36,148 nucleotides of DNA from Bacillus sp. ISL-18. Lineage in GTDB: Bacteria; Bacillota; Bacilli; Bacillales; Cytobacillaceae. The DNA is taken from assembly GCF_018613415.1 (NCBI RefSeq), contig NZ_JAGGQG010000018.1, positions 1 to 36,148 of the forward strand. Reading direction: 5' to 3'. The notes beneath the pieces are model-generated. The model was not told the DNA's origin. It worked only from the letters and a program-made list of their open reading frames with translations, and did no database searches. Positions 16,066 to 23,032 of the stretch are shown piece after piece. The translations under genes were made by a program, and so were the position numbers. Every line of letters begins with the position of its first letter. Position 1 is the first letter of the stretch.

Positions 16066-16785
16066 ATGGGACGTAAATGGAACAATATTAAAGAAAAGAA
16101 GGCTTCAAAGGATGCCAATACGAGCCGTATTTACGCAAAATTTGGCGTTGAAATCTATGTGGCAGCTCGGAGCGGCGAACCGAATCCTGAGTCTAACCAA
16201 GCATTAAAATTTGTCCTAGAACGTGCAAAAACGTATAATGTGCCAAGGCATATTATTGACCGTGCGATTGAAAAAGCTAAAGGGGGTTCTGAAGAAAGCT
16301 ATACAGAACTTCGTTATGAGGGCTTTGGACCAAACGGATCCATGGTTATTGTGGATGCCTTAACAAATAACGTCAATCGTACTGCGGCAGATGTACGTGC
16401 CGCTTTTGGGAAAAACGGCGGTAACATGGGCGTCAGCGGTTCCGTTTCCTATATGTTTGATGCTACAGCTGTAATTGGTATTGAGGGTAAATCGTCTGAT
16501 GATGTCCTTGAACTGTTAATGGAAGCAGACGTAGATGTACGTGATATTGCGGATGAAGATGAACAGGTGATTGTTTACGCGGAGCCAGACCAATTCCATG
16601 CCGTTCAAGAAGCCTTCAAGCAAGCAGGTATTACTGAATTTATTGTAGCAGAATTAACCATGCTTCCACAAAATGAGATTACTCTTGATGGTGAAGCATT
16701 AGCCAAATTTGAGAAAATGATCGATGTATTAGAAGATTTAGAGGATGTTCAGCGCGTATACCACAACGTAGATCTTGGTGAATAA
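16066..16785 (+). CDS. yeeI: YebC/PmpR-family protein, YeeI type
   Basis: 239 aa starting MGRKWNNIKEKKASKDAN, the same opening and length as recalled for B. subtilis YeeI. Conserved blocks YEGFGPNGSMVIVDALTNN and NRTAADVRAAFGKNGGNMG identify the family. YebC-family members have been described as transcription regulators and, more recently, as factors that relieve ribosome stalling at proline runs; which applies here is not shown by the sequence. ATG 16066 is preferred over an in-frame GTG at 16057 because family members start MGRKW and GAAAGAGAG precedes it. A structured leader lies upstream and a terminator downstream. Confidence 0.94.
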   Translation: MGRKWNNIKEKKASKDANTSRIYAKFGVEIYVAARSGEPNPESNQALKFVLERAKTYNVPRHIIDRAIEKAKGGSEESYTELRYEGFGPNGSMVIVDALTNNVNRTAADVRAAFGKNGGNMGVSGSVSYMFDATAVIGIEGKSSDDVLELLMEADVDVRDIADEDEQVIVYAEPDQFHAVQEAFKQAGITEFIVAELTMLPQNEITLDGEALAKFEKMIDVLEDLEDVQRVYHNVDLGE

Positions 16786-16843
16786 ACAAGCAGGCAGGCC
16801 TCTATAGCACCAAAAATCACTATTAATTAAAGTAACAAGCGTT

Positions 16844-16889
16844 AAACCCACTTTTAGTATGAGAAATTCATAATAAAGGTGGGTTTTTT
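16844..16889 (+). terminator. yeeI terminator
   Basis: AAACCCACTTTT pairs with AAAGGTGGGTTTTTT over an A/T-rich loop with a good T run. Confidence 0.82.
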
Positions 16890-16999
16890 GTATGTTTTAA
16901 CGATATTTACAAAGAATTTCGATTTAGAAATAAAAAATTATTTAAATTTTAAAAAAGGTAAATAATATCCATATCATTTATCCCGTGGAGGTTCATAAA

Positions 17000-17171
17000 A
17001 TGACTCATCAAAAAATTAAAAGTATCCTAGGGTGTTGATGTCCGTGCCCGGCATAATGTAAATAAAGCAAATATATGTGCTATTGACCCTTTCGAGAATC
17101 CTTTAATTCACAAAAAAATAAACGGGAATGAGATAGTCCCACTTAATATACATAAATTATGGGGGGAGTAG
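17000..17171 (+). pseudogene. Frameshifted small gene of about 56 codons, unknown
   Basis: ATG at 17000 follows GGAGGT by 8 bases and reads MTHQKIKSILGC before a TGA. Dropping one G from the GGG at 17030-17032 lets the frame continue as GVDVRARHNVNKANICAIDP and finish at a TAG ending at 17171, with ordinary codon use. Either a one-base insertion disabled a 56-aa protein, a programmed shift occurs, or only the 12-aa peptide is made. No family is recognised. Confidence 0.45.
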
Positions 17172-17189
17172 TCTACAGGTGATTTACAG

Positions 17190-17276
17190 ATGATTAATAT
17201 TTCACTTATATTTTCCTTAGCAGTATCAATTGTAATTGTATATTATATCTTTAAAATAGTAAGAAGGAGAAGTTGA
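17190..17276 (+). CDS. Candidate single-span membrane peptide, 28 aa
   Basis: The ORF reads MINISLIFSLAVSIVIVYYI and ends FKIVRRRS: one hydrophobic helix with a basic C-terminus, a typical layout for small bacterial membrane peptides. AGGTGA lies 7 bases before the ATG. It starts 19 bases after the frameshifted gene, so the two could share a transcript. The role is unknown; toxin-like or regulatory peptides have this form, but nothing here proves it. Confidence 0.45.
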   Translation: MINISLIFSLAVSIVIVYYIFKIVRRRS

Positions 17277-17373
17277 AACTGTAATTATTAAAATTAATTA
17301 AAATGTAGGATGTAGTTTGGAAAACAATGCATTATTGCCTACTTTTGACAGTGCCCGTAGATTGTTAATCCCA

Positions 17374-17589
17374 CTACGGGTAAAATAATTTCTCCTTGTG
17401 TATTTTCACTAATGCCTCTAATATCTGATCTTTTAAATCAAAATCATCACTTAAAATGTCAAATAATTTAATTTCCCCATTCCTTAATCTCATAGTAATG
17501 TTATTAATATATGTCTCTTTAAATCCATGCAGGTTGTCGTTAAGAAACATATACTGTAACTCGTCTGCAATAATTTTCTCTAATTTCAT
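17374..17589 (-). CDS. Small protein, 71 aa, unknown
   Basis: Starts MKLEKIIADELQYMFLNDNL and ends EALVKIHKEKLFYP. Helix-rich and charged, with no membrane segment or cysteine. A G-rich ribosome site (AGGGGGG) lies 6 bases before the ATG. The stop codon lies inside an inverted repeat, CCCGTAG (17354-17360) with CTACGGG (17374-17380), which may end the transcript although the T run is poor. No family is recognised. Confidence 0.55.
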   Translation of the reverse strand: MKLEKIIADELQYMFLNDNLHGFKETYINNITMRLRNGEIKLFDILSDDFDLKDQILEALVKIHKEKLFYP

Positions 17590-17779
17590 TGCAAACCCCC
17601 CTAAGGATCATCAAAGATGTAATTTCTCTTATAGTATGTATCTTTTCTTTAAGGTGAAACATGACCAGTTTACAACAAAATTTTGTTTTCATAATGAACA
17701 TTATCAACTTAATTCTAATATTACTGGCAAGAAGACCTCGATTTTTGCGAGGAAACTGTTTAATAAGCCATCCATTCGC

Positions 17780-17793
17780 TTTATTCGAATAAA
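17780..17793. promoter_or_regulatory. 14-bp perfect palindrome before the YbaK-type gene
   Basis: TTTATTCGAATAAA is a perfect palindrome about 37 bases before the start codon, close to where the promoter should lie. It may be a repressor operator; no regulator is recognised. Confidence 0.35.
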
Positions 17794-17830
17794 TTGTGCT
17801 ATTATTCTAATATTGTAAATAAAGGAAGGG

Positions 17831-18355
17831 ATGAGTAAATTGTCATTTGAGAGTGTTAAGAAGCATTTTGAACAGTGGAATCGGGAGCAGGATGTGATGG
17901 AATTTGAAACATCCAGTGCAACCGTGGACCAAGCTGCTGAAACAATTGGGGTAAGTCCTGCGCGAATTGCCAAAACATTATCCTTTCGAGGGTCTGAGGA
18001 ACAAGCGATTTTAATTGTAGCGGCCGGAGATGCCAAAATTGATAATAAGAAATTCCGCCACCAATTCGGCTATAAAGCTCGTATGCTGTCGCCAGATGAG
18101 GTGCTGGAGCAAACTGGCCATGCGATTGGCGGGGTTTGCCCATTTGGTTTAAAAAATAATCTAGAGGTCTACCTCGATGTTTCTATGAAGCGATTTGAGA
18201 CGGTCTTTCCCGCATGTGGCAGCACCAACTCTGCTATTGAATTAACAACGGAAGAATTATTTGAATACTCGGCTGCCAAGGAGTGGGTAGATGTCTGTAA
18301 AGGCTGGGGAGAGGACGAAGTGACTGCAACGGTTAATCAACAAATACAGGCTTAG
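17831..18355 (+). CDS. YbaK/EbsC-family aminoacyl-tRNA deacylase (YwhH-like)
   Basis: 174 aa. YbaK/ProX-type domain with the conserved lysine in RIAKTLSF (Lys48), IVAAGDAKID and the loop GGVCPFGL (100-107). The family hydrolyses mischarged tRNAs such as Cys- or Ala-tRNA-Pro, acting in trans as free-standing editing proteins. The ATG at 17831 directly follows AAAGGAAGGG; a TTG three codons later is a possible alternative with better spacing. It is a single gene, possibly controlled by the palindrome at 17780. Confidence 0.88.
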   Translation: MSKLSFESVKKHFEQWNREQDVMEFETSSATVDQAAETIGVSPARIAKTLSFRGSEEQAILIVAAGDAKIDNKKFRHQFGYKARMLSPDEVLEQTGHAIGGVCPFGLKNNLEVYLDVSMKRFETVFPACGSTNSAIELTTEELFEYSAAKEWVDVCKGWGEDEVTATVNQQIQA

Positions 18356-18481
18356 TGGATCATTCTATTTACCTATATAATGGGGGATTTATTAATAATT
18401 TGCCTTATTGATTAATATAATTACAGTGATTTTATTTTGAATTTAACAAGGATAATCATCATAGGAAGAAGGAATCGGGTG

Positions 18482-18820
18482 ATGAAATTCAAAATATACC
18501 GCTGTAATTGCCGGAAAACTTGGTCAATCCAAACCAGAAAGTCGAGAGTCCATGCGGGTACGGTTCTTTTAAATGCTAGTTGGTCTGCTGAACTGAAGCC
18601 GGAACGGAAGAACGATCCCAAAGGTTTTGTTACTACAAATGGAGATACAGGAATTATTTTTAATCCAGATCGGGAATTAGTCGACCAATTTGTTAAGGTT
18701 AAGAAATTAATTTATGATAAAAAGAATGTCAATTTCAATGTTAAACAAGGTGAATGCTTGTACTTTGCTGAAGACGGAACCTGTTTTATCCTGAAAAAGA
18801 TGGATGAAGCAATTTCATAA
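18482..18820 (+). CDS. Unknown protein with CxC motif, 112 aa
   Basis: Starts MKFKIYRCNCRKTWSIQTRK. The CNC pair near the N-terminus and two more cysteines near the C-terminus (GECLYFAEDGTCFIL) could bind a metal or form disulfides, but this is a guess. The protein is basic and beta-rich, with no signal peptide. AAGGA lies 9 bases before the ATG at 18482; longer in-frame starts upstream lack ribosome sites. It is followed by a strong bidirectional terminator. No family is recognised. Confidence 0.7.
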   Translation: MKFKIYRCNCRKTWSIQTRKSRVHAGTVLLNASWSAELKPERKNDPKGFVTTNGDTGIIFNPDRELVDQFVKVKKLIYDKKNVNFNVKQGECLYFAEDGTCFILKKMDEAIS

Positions 18821-18847
18821 GAGAAAAAGAAAAGATATTCATAGTAA

Positions 18848-18876
18848 AAGAGCTTGGAGATCCAAGCTCTTTTTTC
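18848..18876. terminator. Bidirectional terminator
   Basis: AAGAGCTTGG and CCAAGCTCTT form a 10-bp stem with a 4-base loop. T runs on the plus side and an A run on the other let it serve the convergent genes at 18482 and 18883. Confidence 0.9.
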
Positions 18877-18882
18877 TTCCCT

Positions 18883-19287
18883 TTATCGAGGGGTAACCGG
18901 TTTAACCGATATCGCAGGGCTATAACTAGTTGCTATACAGCCCTCTAAGTGGCTGGGCATTATTAAACCTAAATCAAGGGCAGCCTTAATTTTCGTATCA
19001 TCTGGTTTTTTGGTTACCTGGATTAGATCAGTCATCTTTAATTCTTCTAGTCTTTTTACGGTTTCAACTTCATGAAATTTCTCTGATTTACGTATTTGTC
19101 TTTGCAGCTTGAACCCGCTTACGGTAATTTCACCTTTTTTCTCGGTACCAACTAGGTGATTAAAATAATTTTGAAAAGCGTCCTTTAATTGAGTCAATTC
19201 CAGTTCAATTTCTTTTTTTTGTTTATTTAGTTCATAATACCTCACTAACATATCACCAGTAATCAAGGACTCATTGTTGCTAACCAT
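18883..19287 (-). CDS. Unknown coiled-coil protein, probably SOS-controlled
   Basis: 134 aa. An N-terminal coiled-coil-like stretch (YYELNKQKKEIELELTQLKD) is followed by a basic patch (GFKLQRQIRKSEKFHEVE) and a helix-rich C-terminus. No signal, membrane segment or catalytic motif is seen. GGAGG lies 8 bases before the ATG, and a LexA-like box lies 19 bases upstream, so induction by DNA damage is likely. The layout vaguely recalls small phage nuclease-inhibitor or siphovirus Gp157-like helical proteins, but that is not supported enough to name it. Confidence 0.7.
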   Translation of the reverse strand: MVSNNESLITGDMLVRYYELNKQKKEIELELTQLKDAFQNYFNHLVGTEKKGEITVSGFKLQRQIRKSEKFHEVETVKRLEELKMTDLIQVTKKPDDTKIKAALDLGLIMPSHLEGCIATSYSPAISVKPVTPR

Positions 19288-19305
19288 GCTGCCAGCCTCC
19301 CTATA

Positions 19306-19319
19306 CGAACGTATATTCT
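19306..19319 (-). promoter_or_regulatory. LexA (DinR) box-like operator
   Basis: CGAACGTATATTCT fits the Bacillus LexA consensus CGAACRNRYGTTYG/C at 12 of 14 positions. The first half-site is perfect. It lies between a possible -10 (TATTAT on the minus strand) and the ribosome site of the 134-aa gene. Confidence 0.6.
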
Positions 19320-19389
19320 ATAATATGTTGGGACAGTGGTGAATATAACCCAAACAAACAATTATTAACACCTTAGGAACCTACTTAAT

Positions 19390-19413
19390 GGTGACAGGCA
19401 CCAAAATGGTACC
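19390..19413. repeat. Short palindromic element GGTGACAGGCACC with GGTACC
   Basis: GGTGACAGGCACC (19390-19402) is a near-palindrome, followed after AAAAT by GGTACC. Similar GGTG-CTGTC-ACC elements recur in intergenic DNA of several Bacillus species. Only one copy is in this window, so it is recorded as a fragment. Confidence 0.35.
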
Positions 19414-19496
19414 AAAAAGTATTTGCTTTCTTGTCTTTAGTCTGGCAAGCTTAATAGTGATAAATCTTCTGTAGAAAGAGCAAATAGGTGATTAAT

Positions 19497-19904
19497 ATGA
19501 TAGAGGTAAAAACTTCGAAGCTTAGTGATGGGGAATTGAACAGAGGGGTTTTTGCGACTTGTGATATCGCAAAGGGTGAGTTGATTCATCAAGCACCGGT
19601 TCTTCCTTATCCAAATGAGGAACACGTTCACATCGAAAAAACGTTATTAGCCGATTATGCATTTGAATATGGGATCAATCACACCGCCATTCTTCTAGGG
19701 TATGGGATGCTGTTTAACCATTCCTATCAGCCGAATGCAACATATGAAATTAACTTTCCCAACCATACGTTTGATTTCTTTGCGTACAAGGATATTAAAG
19801 CAGGAGAAGAGATTCTGATCAACTATAATGGTGATGTTGATGATGATGAACCGCTTTGGTTTGATAAAGACAAAGAAAAGCCAGCATCGGCTAATGAAAA
19901 TTAA
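19497..19904 (+). CDS. SET-domain protein (putative lysine methyltransferase)
   Basis: 135 aa from ATG 19497. The SET signatures are all visible: NRGVFA (15-20), NHSYQPN (74-80) and GEEILINY (103-110), which together bind S-adenosylmethionine and shape the pseudoknot active site. The family methylates lysines in proteins; in bacteria the targets are largely unknown. The start MIEV is chosen because AGGTGA lies 5 bases upstream and free-standing Bacillus homologues start the same way; GTG 19488 is the alternative. The C-terminus is short and acidic. Confidence 0.88.
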   Translation: MIEVKTSKLSDGELNRGVFATCDIAKGELIHQAPVLPYPNEEHVHIEKTLLADYAFEYGINHTAILLGYGMLFNHSYQPNATYEINFPNHTFDFFAYKDIKAGEEILINYNGDVDDDEPLWFDKDKEKPASANEN

Positions 19905-19932
19905 GTTGCACAATTCACAGTATAGATCACAG

Positions 19933-19974
19933 TCAAAAAGGCTTAGAGATGCAAATATCTCCAAGCTTTTTTGA
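19933..19974 (+). terminator. Terminator after the SET gene
   Basis: AAAAAGGCTT..AGAGAT pairs imperfectly with ATCTCC..AAGCTTTTTT and ends in a T run. Confidence 0.75.
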
Positions 19975-20132
19975 ATTTTATTATGCAGCCGTAAGTTGTA
20001 CAAGTTCCACACACCCTCCATTATTTCATACCCTGTGTTTTAAAATGTTAATTAAGACAGATAAGATTAATGAATGAGGAACCATTTTTCTTTTGATAAA
20101 TGAATATAAATAAAGAAATAAGGGGGATAAAA

Positions 20133-20621
20133 GTGAAAAAAGTTACAAGATCTATTATTTTTTCAAGGTTCCTGATGTTACTTATTAGTGGATGTAGTAC
20201 AAATGTAAGTTCAAAACAAGGTATATTTCAATACAAAGGTTCCTATGTAGGCGACAATAGTGCAGTAGGAAACATCGTAAAGAGTTTGCCACACAGCACA
20301 GAGTTAAAACAAATTTCGCTCCAAACAAAAAAAGAACCTTATGGAATCACTTTAGATTATAAAGAAATAAATTCTACGATGGTAGAAAAAGAAATGAAAA
20401 AAACAGCGATGTACAATTCTACTTTCATTTTTGCCTTGATTAAAAATGTAGAATGAGTACAGTTTCGATTTCCAGACCAAGAATATACCGTAACAAAGGA
20501 AAAATTGCAAAAATGGTATGGACAAAAGTTTGATGGTATTAAAAATGAGAAAGACCTTACTAAATTTATAAACGACTATATAAAAAATGAAAATGCAGTG
20601 AATGAATTTTTTGAAAAATAA
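20133..20621 (+). pseudogene. DUF4825-like lipoprotein gene interrupted by one TGA
   Basis: GTG 20133 lies after AGGGGGAT. The reading frame gives a short signal peptide with lipobox LISGC, then YKGSYVGDNSAVGNIVKSLP. It stops at TGA 20454-20456 after IKNVE, yet continues in the same frame as VQFRFPDQEYTVTKEKLQKW and ends at TAA 20621. The two halves make one 162-codon lipoprotein of the DUF4825 type, in which a tryptophan usually follows this Asn-Val-(Glu/Asp). TGG to TGA is therefore the likely change. Without read-through only a truncated 107-aa product forms. Confidence 0.78.
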
Positions 20622-20714
20622 AAATGCCTGCCATTAGAACTATTTGAACGAACCGAAAAACCCAAGTAGTTTCTGGAAACCTAGACATTAGCCCATGCTT
20701 TTTTATTGTTCGAA

Positions 20715-20723
20715 CATATTCTA
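20715..20723 (+). promoter_or_regulatory. Possible SigK-type -10 before the Gly/Met-rich gene
   Basis: CATATTCTA fits the mother-cell -10 pattern CATAnnnTA, 42 bases before the start codon. No proper -35 AC is at the expected distance, so this is only suggestive of late sporulation expression. Confidence 0.3.
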
Positions 20724-20756
20724 GACTGTAACCTATATAAAGGAGAGATGCTCAAA

Positions 20757-21209
20757 ATGATGGGAACAGGTGGATATCCAGGTAGTTATGGAAGCATGAG
20801 TATGGGAGGCTATGGTGGCATGGGAACAGGCTACCCAGGCATGGGAGGATTTGGCGGCATGGGAACAGGCTATCCAGGCATGGGAGGATTTGGCGGCATG
20901 GGAACAGGCTATCCAGGCATGGGAGGATTTGGCGGCATGGGAACAGGTTATCCAGGCTATGGTATGCATAGCGGCTGGGGTGGCGGCTACCCAGGCCATG
21001 GCTGGCACGGCGGCTGGGGTGGATACCCAGGCCATGGCGGTTATGGAGGGATGGGCGGATTCTCAGGCCATGATTGGCATGGCGGCATGAGTGGCTACCC
21101 AGGCCATGGCGGATTTGGAGGGATGGGCGGATTCTCAAGCCATGGCAGCATGGGAGGTTTCTCAGGTCAAGGTGGACATGGAGGAATGAGTGGAATGGGA
21201 GGAATGTAA
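20757..21209 (+). CDS. Gly/Met/Tyr/His-rich tandem-repeat protein, possible spore coat protein
   Basis: 150 aa from ATG 20757 (ATG 20760 also possible); AAGGAGAG lies 9 bases upstream. Apart from the first few residues the whole protein is low complexity: 13-residue units of the form MGTGYPGMGGFGG three to four times, then GWGGYPGHGG-type and GGFSGHGG-type units. Charged residues are nearly absent and there is no signal peptide. Such proteins are frequent in Bacillus spore coats and exosporia, and the neighbour is yyaC. The underlying DNA repeats exactly every 39 bp. Function and family are not established. Confidence 0.8.
   Translation: MMGTGGYPGSYGSMSMGGYGGMGTGYPGMGGFGGMGTGYPGMGGFGGMGTGYPGMGGFGGMGTGYPGYGMHSGWGGGYPGHGWHGGWGGYPGHGGYGGMGGFSGHDWHGGMSGYPGHGGFGGMGGFSSHGSMGGFSGQGGHGGMSGMGGM
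20817..20957 (+). repeat. 39-bp in-frame tandem repeats
   Basis: Near-identical units start at 20817, 20856, 20895 and 20934 (the last partial), each beginning GGCATGGGAACAGG. Because 39 is divisible by three, copy-number changes would keep the frame. Confidence 0.92.
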
Positions 21210-21250
21210 TTTCTCCAGCTAAACAATATAAATCAAAGACGACTTAACAC

Positions 21251-21279
21251 AAAAAGCCTTGGCTCCTTCAAGGCTTTTT
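21251..21279. terminator. Bidirectional terminator between the repeat protein and yyaC
   Basis: AAAAAGCCTTG and CAAGGCTTTTT form an 11-bp stem with A and T runs on both sides, serving convergent genes. Confidence 0.9.
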
Positions 21280-21284
21280 AAAAT

Positions 21285-21884
21285 TTAGTTAACAGATAAA
21301 ATAGGATGGTCGGAAGGATATCTAAAAAATTGCCTCACTGCCAGCGAAATACCTTTGGCAATATTGGTTGCCATCGTGTAAATTAAATGCAGATTCGTAT
21401 ATAATAAAGCGCTCCCCAATACTGCCTCATTTGTCAGAACAACCCCCATCACACTACAGTCGCCAATTGGAGGAAGGTTTTGCCCAAGGCCTAGGCCCGG
21501 CTGCAGCGGTCCTGGTCGTAATACAATCGAGTTAACAAAATCTACAGAGCCGAGCACACTATCAATTGAAATGACAAAGCTATTTTTAGGAAAAATATGC
21601 CCGGAAATTTTCTGAACGATGGTGGTTGCATCCATTGGGCACTCAAGATTCCCCAGTACCGTTAAATGATTGGGGAAAGTGTTACGAAGCAAAGTCCCAA
21701 CAAAGGGTCCCAGGCTGTCACCACTTATTAAATTAGAACCAATCCCTACCACATAAATATGCTGAGTACCTTCTGGAATGAGTGAATATAAACTGTTGCG
21801 AATGAATAGAGGTGCTAGACGATCATTATACGGGATGACCTTCTCATAAAATTTTATCTCACTGTTGTACTGTTTAATACCCAC
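21285..21884 (-). CDS. yyaC: YyaC-family sporulation protein (GPR-like fold)
   Basis: 199 aa. IYVVGIGSNLISGDSLGPFVG, GNLECPMDATT and SIDSVLGSVDF are typical of YyaC (DUF1256), a sporulation-associated family related to the germination protease GPR and to hydrogenase-maturation proteases. It is often annotated as spore protease YyaC; whether it cleaves anything is uncertain. The start is GTG at 21884, 8 bases after GAGGTG. Length matches the family. It converges on the Gly/Met-rich gene. Confidence 0.9.
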   Translation of the reverse strand: MGIKQYNSEIKFYEKVIPYNDRLAPLFIRNSLYSLIPEGTQHIYVVGIGSNLISGDSLGPFVGTLLRNTFPNHLTVLGNLECPMDATTIVQKISGHIFPKNSFVISIDSVLGSVDFVNSIVLRPGPLQPGLGLGQNLPPIGDCSVMGVVLTNEAVLGSALLYTNLHLIYTMATNIAKGISLAVRQFFRYPSDHPILSVN

Positions 21885-22021
21885 TACCCTAACACCTCAC
21901 TATGATGACTTCACAAAAGAATTCTTCATTTACTATAAATAATCCTTCCTCTTAAAATAAAAATCTACCAAGTGGGAAATATTGCTATAATATGTTTAGT
22001 AAAGTACAAGGGGGACCATAC

Positions 22022-22468
22022 ATGTTTATCCAACGAGCAACCATAACTGAACTTGAACCGCTGACAAAGTTGTTTGATTTGTACCGGCTTTTTTACAAAC
22101 AAGAATCGGATTTGGAAGGTGCTAAACAGTTCTTAAGAGAAAGAATCAGCAACGATCAATCTGTTGCCTTTATTGCCTTTGACGGCGATCAGCCGCTGGG
22201 GTTTGTGCAGCTATATCCTTCCTTTTCAAGTGTCAGCATGAAGCCTTCATGGATTTTAAATGATCTTTATGTAAAAAAAGAAGCCAGAGGGAGAGGCGTT
22301 GGTGAGAATTTACTGCAAACAGCCATTCAATTTGCAACAGAAACAGGAGCAAAGGGGCTATTCTTAGAAACAGCAAACGATAACGATAACGCCCAAAGGC
22401 TCTATGAAAAAATAGGCTTTAAAAAAGAAACAAATTACTTTTATTATTATTCTATTGCTCAAAAATAA
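22022..22468 (+). CDS. GNAT-family N-acetyltransferase
   Basis: 148 aa from ATG 22022, 7 bases after AAGGGGGA; an upstream in-frame start at 21992 lacks a ribosome site. The acetyl-CoA pyrophosphate loop EARGRGVGENLLQ, the strand LNDLYVKKEAR before it and the C-terminal AQRLYEKIGFKKE are typical of GNAT enzymes. Substrate unknown. It stands alone, facing the germination gene trio. Confidence 0.88.
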   Translation: MFIQRATITELEPLTKLFDLYRLFYKQESDLEGAKQFLRERISNDQSVAFIAFDGDQPLGFVQLYPSFSSVSMKPSWILNDLYVKKEARGRGVGENLLQTAIQFATETGAKGLFLETANDNDNAQRLYEKIGFKKETNYFYYYSIAQK

Positions 22469-22469
22469 A

Positions 22470-22493
22470 GGAACTTCTATAGAAAGAAGTTCC
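22470..22493. terminator. Terminator shared by the GNAT gene and the germination operon
   Basis: GGAACTTCT and AGAAGTTCC form a 9-bp stem with a 6-base loop. On the minus strand it is followed by TTTATTTTT, so it fits best as the end of the GerPA-family operon. Confidence 0.8.
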
Positions 22494-22501
22494 CAGAATC
22501 A

Positions 22502-22735
22502 TTATAAAATACTATTTTTCACAGTCGCAGAGTCACTCACATCATTATCTAGTAAAAAAGAGATGGGAATCAGCATGGGGGCAATATCGCCATTTTGTTC
22601 ACCATAGCCCTGATTCCGTTTATAGGAAATAAACACATCGGTCATTTGATTTGGTCCCATGTTGAGAATGGAGCCATGGTCAAATACATTGATTTTCATA
22701 TCGCCAAAATTGACGTTCATAGGTGCAAAAATCAA
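22502..22735 (-). CDS. GerPA/GerPF-family spore germination protein, copy 3
   Basis: 77 aa starting MIFAPMNVNFGDMKINVFDH. The pattern of a short beta-strand lead (GDMKIN), a NMGPNQ block and a Gly-Asn-Gly-Asp turn (GYGEQNGD) is that of the GerPA/GerPF family. These small proteins are needed for coat permeability to germinants. The start is TTG at 22735, about 8 bases after AGGAGGGG. It is the last gene of a three-gene tandem with 15-bp and about 48-bp gaps. Confidence 0.78.
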   Translation of the reverse strand: MIFAPMNVNFGDMKINVFDHGSILNMGPNQMTDVFISYKRNQGYGEQNGDIAPMLIPISFLLDNDVSDSATVKNSIL

Positions 22736-22750
22736 CAGGATCCCCTCCTA

Positions 22751-22984
22751 TTACACCAAACTGTTTTTCGTGGTGTTGCTGTCGGTTAAATCTGGGTCCA
22801 CCACATACGAGATCGGGATGTTAACCGGGGATAAATCACCGTTTTGTTCGCCGACCCCTTGGTTCCTTTTATAGGAGTTGAATTGATCAATAAATTGATT
22901 GGGTCCAAGATTAATGAAGGCGGCATTATCTAATGAATTCACTTTAAAGCCTAAAAAATTTATGGCCATTGGGGCGAGATTCAA
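22751..22984 (-). CDS. GerPA/GerPF-family spore germination protein, copy 2
   Basis: 77 aa if it starts at TTG 22984: MNLAPMAINFLGFKVNSLDN. That start lies 8 bases after AGGAG and gives the same length and alignment as copy 3. The longer frame from ATG 23017 has no ribosome site and an unmatched 11-residue extension. The body shows INLGPNQFIDQF, YKRNQGVGEQNGD and an acidic VVDPDLTDSN tail. It is nearly collinear with copy 3, so the pair arose by duplication. Confidence 0.78.
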   Translation of the reverse strand: MNLAPMAINFLGFKVNSLDNAAFINLGPNQFIDQFNSYKRNQGVGEQNGDLSPVNIPISYVVDPDLTDSNTTKNSLV

Positions 22985-23032
22985 CTGTATCACTCCTAAG
23001 CATCTATTTTTTATCATCCCTATTCAGGAGTT

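Noticed and set aside
15938..16207. Plus-strand frame of 89 codons before yeeI
   Set aside because: It covers the leader hairpin and enters yeeI in another frame, and no ribosome site precedes it.
17354..17380. CCCGTAG/CTACGGG hairpin as a clear terminator
   Set aside because: No T run follows on either strand, so it is mentioned only with the 71-aa gene.
17456..17818. Plus-strand frame of 120 codons
   Set aside because: Antisense to the 71-aa gene, with no ribosome site and atypical composition.
20711..20724. Second LexA-like box before the Gly/Met-rich gene
   Set aside because: Only the CGAAC half fits; the second half-site is out of register, so a LexA site is not supported.
20733..21138. 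Minus-strand and alternative-frame reading frames over the Gly/Met-rich gene
   Set aside because: Long open frames arise by chance from the GGC/ATGG repeats; only the plus frame starting at 20757 has a ribosome site.
22751..23017. Longer 88-aa version of the second GerPA-family protein
   Set aside because: The ATG at 23017 has no ribosome site; TTG 22984 has AGGAG at proper spacing and matches the length of its neighbours.
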